Shown here: positions 9,175-17,521 of the stretch, in pieces
How the letters are laid out: every line of letters starts with the position of its first letter
Numbering within the stretch: the stretch's first letter is position 1
Source: Gammaproteobacteria bacterium
GTDB lineage: Bacteria; Pseudomonadota; Gammaproteobacteria; Pseudomonadales; Azotimanducaceae
Direction of reading: 5' to 3'
Length of the DNA stretch: 51,744 bases
Assembly (NCBI GenBank): GCA_026709225.1
Contig: JAPOTJ010000001.1
Coordinates: forward strand, 44,526 to 96,269
Notes under the pieces: generated by a model
Database searches by the model: none
Told to the model about the DNA's origin: nothing
What the model saw: only the letters and a program-made list of their open reading frames with translations
Program-made: the position numbers and the translations under genes

Positions 9175-12159
9175 CTACAGCTGAATACTGTACCTCGCAT
9201 ACCAGATGCGTCCGCGCGGGTCATGCGTATAGTAGTCGTAGGCGCCGTCCACATTGACGAGCGGCGGCTCTTCGTTGGCGATGTTCTTCGCGCCCAAGGT
9301 CAATGCCGATGATGCGGATTCCATCCCCGGCACCGGCAGGTCAAGCTCATACTGCACATCGATGGTCGTCATGGATTCGATGGTCTCGGCAAACCCGATA
9401 TATGCGCCGCGCAGCGCGCTCTGCGGCACATCGTCCTCATACTCGTCCACATGACGCACTGTGACGAATGCCGAATGCCCGCCACGCAGCCAGCCGAGCA
9501 CGAGATTCGCTTTGTACTGCGGCAGTGGACGGCCGATCGCATTGCCTTGGTTTCTCGAACCGACGCCGTCAATGCGCGTGCCATTTTCGAGTGTGATGTC
9601 GTAGTCGAGGGTGTAGCTCAGGCCGAGCTGGGTGGAAAGCATGCCAAGGCTGCCCATCTCCCATGAATAGGAAGCTTCTAGATCAATCCCAGAGGTTTCC
9701 AGAGACGGCGCGTTGAAGTAGGAAGCTTGCGTTCGCAGAAGACTGCCGTTCGCCGCGCGGATCACCTTGTTAGGAATGCCTGCGCCAACGCTGTAGACCT
9801 CATCAGCGCCGTTGCCGTCCTGATCAGAAGTTCCACAGAGCGGCCCGGCCGCAGGGTCGCTATTGTTGCCATTCGGACATCTCAGCGAGTTGTCCAGATT
9901 AATCAGGTATTGGTGGCCTTCGCGAGCAATCAAGTTCTCATACTCGTAGCTGTAGTAATCAGCCGCAATGCGCAGTCCGTCCAACATGCCGAGCGGCGTC
10001 CAGACGATACCGAGATTGAACGCGGTGGACTCTTCGGGGTCGAGCGCAGGATTCCCGTCGGTGATTGTTGGGCGAAATGCAAGACCTCCGGTGCCCGAAA
10101 AGGCGTCAGTGGAATTACGGAGCGTCGTTTGGCTGCCGCCGGTCTGCAGCAGCGAACCAACGCGATACGAAGTGCCGATCGACGCCCGCAGCGTAATCTC
10201 GTCAGAAGGTTGTGCCACCACCCCGAGCTTCGGGTCAAAGGTCTCCGCATCGAGCTCATCGTAGGATTCGTAGCGACCTGAAAGGTTGACGTTGACCCAG
10301 CTTAAAATCGGCGCCTGCGCCTCGACGAACACAGCATATGACGAGGATTTATTGACCCAATCTGCCGCGCCGTACACAAATTTGAAGTTATTCGCGTTGA
10401 GTTCGTCGCCGTTATCGACGGTAGTTTCTTCCTCGCGGTATTGAAAGCCCACAGCGAGACCGAGCGAGCCGTACTGCATATCCATCGCATCGCCTGCGAG
10501 TACAAGGTCAAAGACGCTATGCTCAATTTCTGAGTCAATAAGAATCAGCCCTTGCATCCACTCAAGGAGCTCGGTTGGATTCATATATTTCCGCGCGGCC
10601 TCGGCAACCGTCAAGCTCGTGTCTGCCGCCCAGGGTGAATTGTCATCGGTGTTCCACAACGCGCCGGTCACCGGGTCGTAGCGGCTCGTTTGGAAGCTGT
10701 TGTAGAAGTAGCAGTCGCCGGTGCCAAGGTTGCCCGAGCCACGCCCGCTCGCTCGGTCGCACGATGCGCCGCCGTAGCCATCGTAGGCGGCATTGACACG
10801 CGACGTGAGGCTGTCAGATGGGTTCCGAGTGAAGCTCTCGAAGTCGGCGACACTCACACTTGCATCGAGTGTCCACGGACGCCCCTCAAGATCAAAATCA
10901 TAGGTCGCGCCGATGACAAAATTCGACGTTTCACGCTCAACTGTTGAGATGGTGCTGATAGGGCGCTCTTCGTCGCTCGATGCGACCGTGCCGCCCATCA
11001 GTCGCTGCAGCGCGAGATGAGGGACTGGCGCAAACCCTCTTCGCGCCGCATCAAGCTCAAGGCCAAAGTTGTAGGGTTGAATGATCGCAAAGTTGACATC
11101 AGGATAGAGCGAGTTATTGCGCGAGGACTCGCTTTCCGAATAGGTGAAGCTGCCGTAGATCTCCAACGCATCATTCACAGTATGAGTGCCGTCAAGTCGC
11201 AGTTTGGCATGCGTTTCTTCGCGAACAAGCGCAAAAAAGCTGGAGAAGTCGTAGACGCAGATCCCGCCTGGAATCTCGCCGAGGGTGCCCATCGGCCCGT
11301 CGGCGGCGGCAGCGAGATTGCAGTCAAGATCTGCTTTCGATCCCAAGGCCGTGGACGGGTCTCCGCCTGTCGGCGAAAAGTGGCTCGGCAGCGACTCGGG
11401 CAGCGCGAGCGCTTGATGGCGACCTGGCTGACCAAAAGTTGACAGTCCTGATCGCCCAAAGGTGTCGTAGCGATCGCCTATGTTGAGTTCGCCGCGGTCG
11501 AGATAGCTTGCCGCAACGGAGACCGTGCCCTTGCCGGTATCGTGCCCATAGCGAAATGCGAGGAGCTGATCTTCCTGCTCGCCGGACTCATCGTCAACGC
11601 TGTAGTCGAGCTGCAGATCAAACCCGGCATCGTCCCGGGTGATGAAGTTCACCACGCCGGCAATGGCATCCGAGCCGTAGAGTGACGATGACCCGTCCTT
11701 GACGACTTCAACCCGCTGCAAGGCAATGTTCGGCAGCAGCGCTTGAATATCGACATAGCCGCTGCCGCCATCGTCATAGGCGGAGTTGATTTGACGCTTG
11801 CCATTGACGAGCACGAGCGTTGCGCTGTTTCCGAGGTTGCGGAGGTTCACGCTTGCATTGCCTGTGCCGTTGTCATCGCCGTAGAAGGCCGAGGCGCTTG
11901 TGCCTAGCGCGCCTGAATTGAACGAGAGGCTATGCAGCACATCTTTCATGTCCATCGCACCGAGGCGGGCAATATCCTGCTGGTCGATGACGCTCACCGG
12001 GCTTGACAAGTCATCGGTTGATTGACTGAGATAGGTGCCGGTGACGACGAGCTCCTCGATCTGCTCGGACGCTTCGTTTTGCGCAACTGCCATGCCTGGC
12101 AGAGCGAGCACGAACAAGGAAAGCGCAGTGTGCCTGCGCAAGACAACATCAAGCCTCAT
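9175..12159 (-). CDS. TonB-dependent outer-membrane receptor
   Basis: The 994-residue protein is a TonB-dependent transporter. The signal peptide ends near AVAQNEASEQ, the TonB-box-like segment is EELVVTGTY, and the plug domain follows (SPVSVIDQQDIARLG, VLVNGKRQ, RVEVVKDGSSSLYGSDAIAG). The last residues, WYARYSIQL, form a typical closing beta strand. The ATG at 12159 gives a clean signal peptide; an upstream ATG at 12231 adds residues that do not fit. Size and plug resemble the large receptors of Caulobacter- and Alteromonas-type bacteria used for diverse organic ligands. Being just ahead of the liv operon suggests, without proof, a shared substrate route across both membranes. Confidence 0.9.
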   Translation of the reverse strand: MRLDVVLRRHTALSLFVLALPGMAVAQNEASEQIEELVVTGTYLSQSTDDLSSPVSVIDQQDIARLGAMDMKDVLHSLSFNSGALGTSASAFYGDDNGTGNASVNLRNLGNSATLVLVNGKRQINSAYDDGGSGYVDIQALLPNIALQRVEVVKDGSSSLYGSDAIAGVVNFITRDDAGFDLQLDYSVDDESGEQEDQLLAFRYGHDTGKGTVSVAASYLDRGELNIGDRYDTFGRSGLSTFGQPGRHQALALPESLPSHFSPTGGDPSTALGSKADLDCNLAAAADGPMGTLGEIPGGICVYDFSSFFALVREETHAKLRLDGTHTVNDALEIYGSFTYSESESSRNNSLYPDVNFAIIQPYNFGLELDAARRGFAPVPHLALQRLMGGTVASSDEERPISTISTVERETSNFVIGATYDFDLEGRPWTLDASVSVADFESFTRNPSDSLTSRVNAAYDGYGGASCDRASGRGSGNLGTGDCYFYNSFQTSRYDPVTGALWNTDDNSPWAADTSLTVAEAARKYMNPTELLEWMQGLILIDSEIEHSVFDLVLAGDAMDMQYGSLGLAVGFQYREEETTVDNGDELNANNFKFVYGAADWVNKSSSYAVFVEAQAPILSWVNVNLSGRYESYDELDAETFDPKLGVVAQPSDEITLRASIGTSYRVGSLLQTGGSQTTLRNSTDAFSGTGGLAFRPTITDGNPALDPEESTAFNLGIVWTPLGMLDGLRIAADYYSYEYENLIAREGHQYLINLDNSLRCPNGNNSDPAAGPLCGTSDQDGNGADEVYSVGAGIPNKVIRAANGSLLRTQASYFNAPSLETSGIDLEASYSWEMGSLGMLSTQLGLSYTLDYDITLENGTRIDGVGSRNQGNAIGRPLPQYKANLVLGWLRGGHSAFVTVRHVDEYEDDVPQSALRGAYIGFAETIESMTTIDVQYELDLPVPGMESASSALTLGAKNIANEEPPLVNVDGAYDYYTHDPRGRIWYARYSIQL

Positions 12160-12234
12160 GATTGACTCCGTTGGGTTACAAACAACTAAGCCGGCAAGCT
12201 GCTCGCAGGCCGCCTCTCCACGTGAGCGCAAACT

Positions 12235-13977
12235 CTACTCCGATTCTACGCACGCGGCAACGCCGCCTGTCGCGTGCGTCCAGCGGCGATTCGCCGCGGC
12301 GATGATTGCGAGCAGCGATGCCGAAATGGTGTTGCTGCTCTTGCCAATGCCAAAGCATTGATCTGCAGCCTCGCCTGTGTCCTGTTCAGGGTTGTCGATG
12401 CACACAATGCACAACGCTTCGGCGTCCTTTCCCGTGGAAAGCGAAAGTTCGCGGTAGTCGAGAATGTTGAGCGGTTCATTGAACGCCTCGACGAATGCGT
12501 TGACAAAAGCTTCGATCGGACCCGTGCCCTCGCCGCGCAATTCGTTCACTTTTTCGCCGAAACGCACCTGCGCCGTCAAGCACTGCGGTCCGGACGCGGC
12601 TTTGGAAAGCTCGTAGTCAATCAACTCGAAAGGCGTTGATGTCGCCTGATAGACGCGCAGCAGTTCATCAAAAATCTCTTGCGCCTTGACTTCGCGGTCG
12701 AGCGTTTCAGTCAGATTCTGCACGTGGCGACTGAACTCGATCAGCATGGGGCGCGCAAGCGCAACGCCAAAATGCTCTTCCAACACAAAGCCAACGCCAC
12801 CCTTGCCGGACTGACTATTGACGCGCACAGATTCCTTGTAGGACTGTCCGACATCGCTTGGGTCGATGGGCAGATACGGCACTTCCCATCGCGACCGGTC
12901 GACGCTCGCCATGCCTTTGCGAATGGCATCTTGATGAGATCCCGAGAAGGCGGTGAACACAAGGTCGCCCGCATAGGGGTGCCGCTCATGCACGGGCAGC
13001 TTATTGATGCGTTCCACCGCACGGCGGATCGACGGCATTTCAGAAAGGTCAAGTTCCGGGTCCACGCCCTGCGAGAAAAGATTCATCGCCATCGTGACAA
13101 GATCGCAATTGCCGGTGCGCTCGCCATTGCCGAAGAGCGTCCCTTCCACGCGCTCGGCGCCCGCCATGAGCGCAAGTTCCGTCGCCGCGATGCCGGTGCC
13201 TCGGTCGTTGTGCGTATGCAGACTCACAACCGCAGCCTCACGGGCAGAAAAGTGCCGGATGAACCACTCGATTTGATCGGCATACACATTTGGCGTCGCC
13301 ATTTCGACCGTAGACGGCAGGTTGACGATCATTGGCCTAGCCTCGCTCGCGCCCCATGCCTCAGCCACCGAATCACATACCTTGACCGCAAAGTCGAGCT
13401 CGGTTGCGGTGAAGGACTCCGGCGAATATTCGAGAGTCACGTCCATGTCGGATGTGCCGTCAAGCCGCTCACGCACCATGCGGGTGCCTTCGACCGCGAG
13501 CCGCTCGATGTCGTCGCGCTGCAAACCGAAGACCACGCGCCGCTGCAATGTCGATGTCGAATTGTAGAGATGGAAAATGGCGCGCTTGGCTCCCTGCAAG
13601 GCTTCGGCGGTTCGGTCGATCAACTCCTCGCGTGCCTGGCAGAGCACCTGCAGCGTCACCGAATCGGGCACCCTGTCCTCTTCAATGATCTTGCGCAGAA
13701 AATCAAAATCGGGCTGCGACGCCGACGGAAAGCCGACTTCTATCTCGACGAACCCGATCTTGACAAGCAGTTCAAAGAGTTCAAGCTTCTCATCGACATC
13801 CATCGGGTCGAGCAGTGCCTGGTTGCCATCGCGAAGGTCCACGCTGCACCAGCGCGGCGCCTTTGTGAGCATGGCGTTCGGCCACTGCCTGTCCGCAAGC
13901 TCAATCGGCGTGAATGGTCGATATTTTTCAAATGGCATCGCACCGGCAGCGTTGCCGGCCTTCAAGGTGTGATTCAT
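12235..13977 (-). CDS. leuA: 2-isopropylmalate synthase, long (type 2) form
   Basis: LeuA condenses acetyl-CoA with 2-oxoisovalerate, the first committed step of leucine synthesis. At 580 residues it is the long LeuA2 type. The N-terminal TIM barrel shows CSVDLRDGNQAL near residue 43 (catalytic Arg and metal Asp), VSLHTHNDRGTG with the two metal histidines, and GNGERTGNCDL. The C-terminal part forms the leucine-sensing regulatory domain. A leucine-rich leader peptide lies upstream (14057-14155), so expression is probably attenuated by leucine supply. The Shine-Dalgarno-like GGGGCAGGGA lies just ahead of the ATG. Confidence 0.95.
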   Translation of the reverse strand: MNHTLKAGNAAGAMPFEKYRPFTPIELADRQWPNAMLTKAPRWCSVDLRDGNQALLDPMDVDEKLELFELLVKIGFVEIEVGFPSASQPDFDFLRKIIEEDRVPDSVTLQVLCQAREELIDRTAEALQGAKRAIFHLYNSTSTLQRRVVFGLQRDDIERLAVEGTRMVRERLDGTSDMDVTLEYSPESFTATELDFAVKVCDSVAEAWGASEARPMIVNLPSTVEMATPNVYADQIEWFIRHFSAREAAVVSLHTHNDRGTGIAATELALMAGAERVEGTLFGNGERTGNCDLVTMAMNLFSQGVDPELDLSEMPSIRRAVERINKLPVHERHPYAGDLVFTAFSGSHQDAIRKGMASVDRSRWEVPYLPIDPSDVGQSYKESVRVNSQSGKGGVGFVLEEHFGVALARPMLIEFSRHVQNLTETLDREVKAQEIFDELLRVYQATSTPFELIDYELSKAASGPQCLTAQVRFGEKVNELRGEGTGPIEAFVNAFVEAFNEPLNILDYRELSLSTGKDAEALCIVCIDNPEQDTGEAADQCFGIGKSSNTISASLLAIIAAANRRWTHATGGVAACVESE

Positions 13978-14056
13978 GATGTCCCTGCCCCTGTATTTTT
14001 GCAGGCACCCAAGATGCCTCGCGGTGGTTTTTTTTTGTGAGTGTCGCTTGTCGCGC
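13978..14056 (-). promoter_or_regulatory. leuA leader region with alternative hairpins over the ribosome site
   Basis: Reading toward leuA, the sequence after the leader peptide has an A-run (14028-14036 as T on the plus strand), then an AGGCA/TGCCT stem. The second arm of that stem can instead pair with CAGG beside the purine-rich site before the leuA ATG. The two pairings share the TGCCT arm and exclude each other. There is no T-run after a hairpin here. I therefore infer control of ribosome access as well as, or in place of, classic transcription attenuation. No folding software was run. Confidence 0.4.
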
Positions 14057-14155
14057 TTATGTCAAAGAAATACTGCCGGACCACACCGGCAGGAGCAGGA
14101 GAAGCCGCGCATGCGCGCACGCATACGAGTAGAAGTTATCAAGCCGGGGTCGCAT
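14057..14155 (-). CDS. leuL: leuA leader peptide (leucine attenuator)
   Basis: A 32-codon reading frame starts with ATG at 14155 and stops with TAA at 14057-14059, about 80 bases before leuA on the same strand. Its translation contains five leucine codons in a row (CTT CTC CTG CTC CTG, 14090-14104), within ARLLLLLPVWSG. The last of these codons overlaps a perfect seven-base stem (CTGCCGG and CCGGCAG, 14073-14092). A run of codons for the end product, inside or beside a hairpin just before the first gene of its pathway, is the hallmark of amino-acid attenuators. The frame is short and its ribosome-binding site is weak. The position and codon run make the call fairly strong. Confidence 0.72.
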   Translation of the reverse strand: MRPRLDNFYSYACAHARLLLLLPVWSGSISLT

Positions 14156-14350
14156 GGGCGATGTCTTGAGCAGGCTTTGCGCAAAAACGCACTATGAAGG
14201 CAGTCTCACCGCAAGTCAAGTCTGAGCAGCAGGACTGGCTTGGGAGATTGCATACCAAAGGACTGCGCCTCCGGGGTGCCCGCGCCTTCAGGGTGTACAA
14301 TAACTCATGAAGACAGGTAACACTGGGCACACTCAGTTCTGGGAGCCAAT

Positions 14351-15196
14351 ATGATACGTGTGAATGACCGACAAGGCATCAAGGGATGGCGACTTGGCGC
14401 GCTGTTCTCAGCAGGTCTCCTATTGTTTACGCCGCTTCAAGCGCAGCAGGGTGGCGTATCGCTGCATGATGCGGCAGAAAGCGGAAATGCAAATCGTGTG
14501 ATTGAGATCATTGAAGCGGGCGCGGAGATCGATGCGAGAGATAGTGACGGCGAGACGGCGCTTCATCTCGCTGCCGGTCATGGAAATGTCGCTACAGTAC
14601 AGGCGCTTCTTGACGCTGGCGCCGATATCAACCTCAGGAACATCGCTTACGGCAGCACAGCCGTCTACTATTCAGCTTGGTACGGCCATTTGGGTGCCCT
14701 GCAAACGCTGATCAAGGCAGGCGCAGCCGTGAACGACCGCAATTACAGCGGCACCACACCGCTCCACTACGCGGCATGGTACGGGCACACGGAGGTCATT
14801 CGCGCCCTCATTGACGAGGGCGCAGTCGTTAATGCAGAGGGCGGCGGCTACACGCCGCTATCGCGCGCAGCGGCGAATGGGCATGTCGATGCCGTGCGTG
14901 CGCTGATCGATGCAGACGCGGATGTGAATGCGCGGGACGATAGTGGCTATCCGGCTCTTTTCCGTGCAGCATTGGGCGGGCACCTTAGCGTGATTCACAC
15001 GCTGGTTGATGCAGGCGCGGATGTCAACGCCAAGGGGTACTTCAACCGTGCGCCGCTGCACGCTGCCGCGCAGAACGGTCATGCAGACGTTATCCACGCG
15101 CTCGTCGAAGCGGGAGCGGATTTGAACGTCAGAGACGACACGGGTGAAACGCCGCTCCATTACGCAGCGGAAAGCGCGTCGGACGGGCGGGAGTAA
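14351..15196 (+). CDS. Secreted ankyrin-repeat protein
   Basis: The 281-residue protein has a signal peptide (hydrophobic core LGALFSAGLLLF, probable cut after LQAQ near residue 33). About seven full ankyrin repeats and a partial eighth follow, with the LHxAAxxGH...LLxAGADVN pattern repeated every 33 residues or so. Ankyrin repeats bind proteins and have no catalytic role by themselves. A Sec-type signal implies a periplasmic or exported location. The last repeat is cut short (ETPLHYAAESASDGRE). A GGGAG ribosome site precedes the ATG. The downstream ankyrin lipoprotein may be its partner or a broken-off copy of its end. The target is unknown. Confidence 0.88.
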   Translation: MIRVNDRQGIKGWRLGALFSAGLLLFTPLQAQQGGVSLHDAAESGNANRVIEIIEAGAEIDARDSDGETALHLAAGHGNVATVQALLDAGADINLRNIAYGSTAVYYSAWYGHLGALQTLIKAGAAVNDRNYSGTTPLHYAAWYGHTEVIRALIDEGAVVNAEGGGYTPLSRAAANGHVDAVRALIDADADVNARDDSGYPALFRAALGGHLSVIHTLVDAGADVNAKGYFNRAPLHAAAQNGHADVIHALVEAGADLNVRDDTGETPLHYAAESASDGRE

Positions 15197-15259
15197 ACGC
15201 TCCCCCACCTCTGGATAAAGCAACAAACAGCAAGAAGAGAGAACACAAGGAGACAAGAC

Positions 15260-15502
15260 GTGAAGGCACTGATTTCGTGTGTGGCCATCGTCGTGCTGCT
15301 CACCGGATGCGGTCAGTCAGCAGAGACAGCGAAAAGCAAGGATTCGATACGAGCACTGATTGAAGCGGGTGCAGATATGAATGCTCGCAATGACAACGGG
15401 CAAACGCCCCTTCAGGTTGCGGCTGCCAACGAGCACGCTAGCATCGTGCGAGAACTCTGCGCCATCAGCGGCATTGAGGACGAAGACGGCATCTGCGACT
15501 AA
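15260..15502 (+). CDS. Small ankyrin lipoprotein
   Basis: The frame begins with GTG at 15260, seven bases after a strong AAGGAG. The 80-residue product has a lipoprotein signal with lipobox LLTGC (Cys17). About one and a half ankyrin repeats follow (IRALIEAGADMNARNDNG, then QTPLQVAAANEHASIVREL) and then an acidic tail ending DEDGICD. It lies 63 bases after the larger ankyrin gene, on the same strand, and may share its transcript. A single repeat is unlikely to fold alone, so it may cap or bind the larger protein at the membrane. Confidence 0.75.
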   Translation: MKALISCVAIVVLLTGCGQSAETAKSKDSIRALIEAGADMNARNDNGQTPLQVAAANEHASIVRELCAISGIEDEDGICD

Positions 15503-15541
15503 TATTCGGCCTGCCCGGCGATTCGAACTGCCGGGCTTGCT

Positions 15542-15839
15542 GGCATCCTGCCATGGTCTGATTGCTTCGCAGTCCCCCCGGGGCTGCCTTCCTTGGCAGC
15601 CCGTTCGCCCCTCGCGACACCGCAGCAGGAGCGGAGATGCACGCTCGCATAGCGAGCGCCCGCAGAGTGTGGCACAGGACCGTGCCACATGAAACAGTGC
15701 TCCGCGTCGCGCTGCCGTCGGTCGGTTGTTGCGGGCATCCTGCCATGATGTGCCTGCTTCGCAGTTCCCCCGGGGCTGCCTTCCTTGGCAGCCCGTTCGC
15801 CCCTCGCGGAGCAGTGCTCCGCGTCGCGCTTTGCGCGAC
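15542..15839. repeat. Hairpin array with two 75-bp direct repeats
   Basis: Copies at 15542-15616 and 15734-15808 are 75 bases each and differ at about five positions. Each holds a perfect eight-base stem (GGGCTGCC, loop TTCCTT, GGCAGCCC). Between and after the copies are further perfect stems: 15643-15657, 15668-15689, a 19-base palindrome at 15805-15823, and 15823-15839. The array ends seven bases before the moaA stop codon, between two convergent genes. It resembles REP-type or other intergenic palindromic repeats. No reading frame here looks coding. Confidence 0.8.
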
Positions 15840-15845
15840 CGGGGC

Positions 15846-16826
15846 TCACCCCCCAATAAATTTCATTACCGTGACTTCTCCGCTGAAGGCTGCTGGCTGC
15901 TTGTCTCGCAGGGCGAGAGCGAGTCTGTCTCGGAGCTTGTCTCGCGCAGTTTCAATGGGCAGCGATAGCAGGTCGCGCACCGGATGATGCTTTGCACTTG
16001 ACAGGCATCCGTAAAGATTGCCGTCTGAAGAAAGTCGCAAGCGCGTGCAACCTGAACAAAACGGCTGGCTGTGATTGGCGATAATGCCGAAATGCCCCTT
16101 GCCTTCAACGGCGAAGCGCACCGCAGTCGAATCATAGGGCGCATCGGCGCGCTCAAATGCGTACTTTGTGGCAATGATCTCTAGCAGCTCGTCCATGCTC
16201 ACATAGTCGCGCTGAAAATCAGGAGAAGACTTGAGATGCCCCATATTCATCAACTCGATCATGCGTAGTTCGACATTGCGAGCTAAGCAGTAGTCAAGCA
16301 ATGGAAGCACTTGATCGAGGTTGCCGGTTTTCAGCGGCACCATGTTGATTTTCACTTTGAAGCCCTTATCAAGGGCAGCGTCAAGGCTCTTGAGGACAGT
16401 TTCAAGGTCGCCGCTCCTCGCCAATCGACGAAACGCAAGCGGATTGAGGGTGTCGAGGCTCAAATTAATCCGCGAGACTGGCGAGTCACGTAGGACGTCT
16501 AACTTCTCCTTGAGGAATTGGCCATTGGTAGTCACCGCCACATCGTCGAGCGCAAGGGGGCCGATCCCGCGAACAAATCCATCGAACCCCGGCGCGATCA
16601 ATGGTTCGCCTCCAGTGATGCGCAGCTTGTCGATGCCCGCGACATCGACGAGTAGCCGAACTGCTCGCAAGAAGCCCTCGACAGTTAACTCATCGTGCGC
16701 CGCCATCAGCTTGCGTCCGTTAGGGACGCAGTAGGCGCAGGCGTAATTGCACGCCGCCGTCAAGCTGACACGCAAATTTCTGAACCGACGCCCGCGCGCA
16801 TCAACAATCATGCGATTCTCACCCAA
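15846..16826 (-). CDS. moaA: GTP 3',8-cyclase MoaA (molybdenum cofactor synthesis)
   Basis: MoaA is a radical-SAM enzyme that starts molybdopterin synthesis by rearranging GTP. The first iron-sulfur site is CNYACAYC (Cys26, Cys30, Cys33 of the 326-residue frame). The second, C-terminal site includes FCSGCTRLRLSSDGNLYGC. The protein ends in Gly-Gly, needed in known MoaA proteins for activity. An internal ATG at residue 6 is also a plausible start. It pairs functionally with moeA at 43507 and with the molybdenum enzyme at 18061-20753. No molybdenum-cofactor riboswitch was seen upstream. Confidence 0.95.
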   Translation of the reverse strand: MGENRMIVDARGRRFRNLRVSLTAACNYACAYCVPNGRKLMAAHDELTVEGFLRAVRLLVDVAGIDKLRITGGEPLIAPGFDGFVRGIGPLALDDVAVTTNGQFLKEKLDVLRDSPVSRINLSLDTLNPLAFRRLARSGDLETVLKSLDAALDKGFKVKINMVPLKTGNLDQVLPLLDYCLARNVELRMIELMNMGHLKSSPDFQRDYVSMDELLEIIATKYAFERADAPYDSTAVRFAVEGKGHFGIIANHSQPFCSGCTRLRLSSDGNLYGCLSSAKHHPVRDLLSLPIETARDKLRDRLALALRDKQPAAFSGEVTVMKFIGG

Positions 16827-16838
16827 TGTTCACAGTCG

Positions 16839-17282
16839 CTACTGGATAACTTCAGGCAGATCGCCTGTGCGGATTGCATGCCGCAGCAACACGTAGGCAA
16901 GTCCTACCATGCCGACTTCGATGAGAATCAGGGTTGTCACGACGCCAGAAAAGCCGGACGCGCCAAAGGTGAGCGCAGTGATAAAGCGCGTAAGCAGCAG
17001 ACAACCACCACCGATCGCCGTGAAGGCAAGGCCTGATAGCGCGAGCACGCGCACGCGAAGTCCCAAGAGCAGCAGCAGGCCCCAACCTAGCGTCAGGCCA
17101 CCATAGACGGCGCGAATCTCGATGTCGCCAACCACGCCTAACGCAGCAATACCGAGCGACGCTGCCATCGTATCCGGGCTGACAAGCGCGAACAGGCCGG
17201 TGGCTGCGAGCGCAAGCCCCATGATCGCCAAATAGAGTCGTTCGGCCACGTTCAAGCCCTGTGCGCCAATCCGTAGCGCCAT
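16839..17282 (-). CDS. Four-helix membrane protein, DUF4345-like
   Basis: This 147-residue protein has four hydrophobic segments and a conserved-looking EIRAVYGGLTLGWGLLLL in the second, which recalls the DUF4345 family. No catalytic residues are evident and I do not assign a function. It lies 12 bases upstream of moaA on the same strand and is probably co-transcribed with it. Nothing else links it to cofactor synthesis. Confidence 0.6.
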   Translation of the reverse strand: MALRIGAQGLNVAERLYLAIMGLALAATGLFALVSPDTMAASLGIAALGVVGDIEIRAVYGGLTLGWGLLLLLGLRVRVLALSGLAFTAIGGGCLLLTRFITALTFGASGFSGVVTTLILIEVGMVGLAYVLLRHAIRTGDLPEVIQ

Positions 17283-17324
17283 TCTACATGCTCGGCTTCC
17301 GATCGCTTCAAGTCGTCATCGATC

Positions 17325-17346
17325 TAGGGCGTGTTAACACGCCCTA
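17325..17346. repeat. 22-bp perfect palindrome related to GGGCGTGTT element ends
   Basis: The palindrome is TAGGGCGTGTT followed by its exact complement. TAGGGCGTGTT also occurs at 44719-44729 and 51691-51701, the latter continuing TAACAC as here. It may be two joined element termini or a solo hairpin left after excision. On either strand it could also act as a weak terminator. The rest of 17283-17509 shows nothing I can name. Confidence 0.6.
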
Positions 17347-17509
17347 ACCAGACGCGCAAAGCGGATGACGCGATGGAAGCCTACAAACAGAGTCAATCTC
17401 CCACAAGCAATGCCGAGATCCCACCTCATCGCGCTTGCATCGTCCATCCACAATGTTCTATGCGGGTTGTCATGCTGGCAATCCGTCATTCAACCTCAAA
17501 CACAACAAG

Positions 17510-17515
17510 AAGGAG
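17510..17515 (+). promoter_or_regulatory. Strong ribosome-binding site for the small peptide gene
   Basis: AAGGAG lies six bases ahead of the ATG at 17522. This near-ideal site decides the start against longer in-frame options (such as the one at 17435) and supports translation of the short frame. Confidence 0.7.
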
Positions 17516-17521
17516 CATTCA

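Noticed and set aside
12160..12234. Riboswitch upstream of the TonB-dependent receptor
   Set aside because: The gap to leuA is only about 75 bases and shows no known aptamer core such as a cobalamin box.
12679..14040. A 453-codon open frame on the plus strand opposite leuA
   Set aside because: It lies entirely over leuA, has no family features, and GC-rich third codon positions commonly open antisense frames.
15542..15839. CRISPR array
   Set aside because: Only two long repeat copies with unequal palindromes and no regular spacers; no cas genes in the window.
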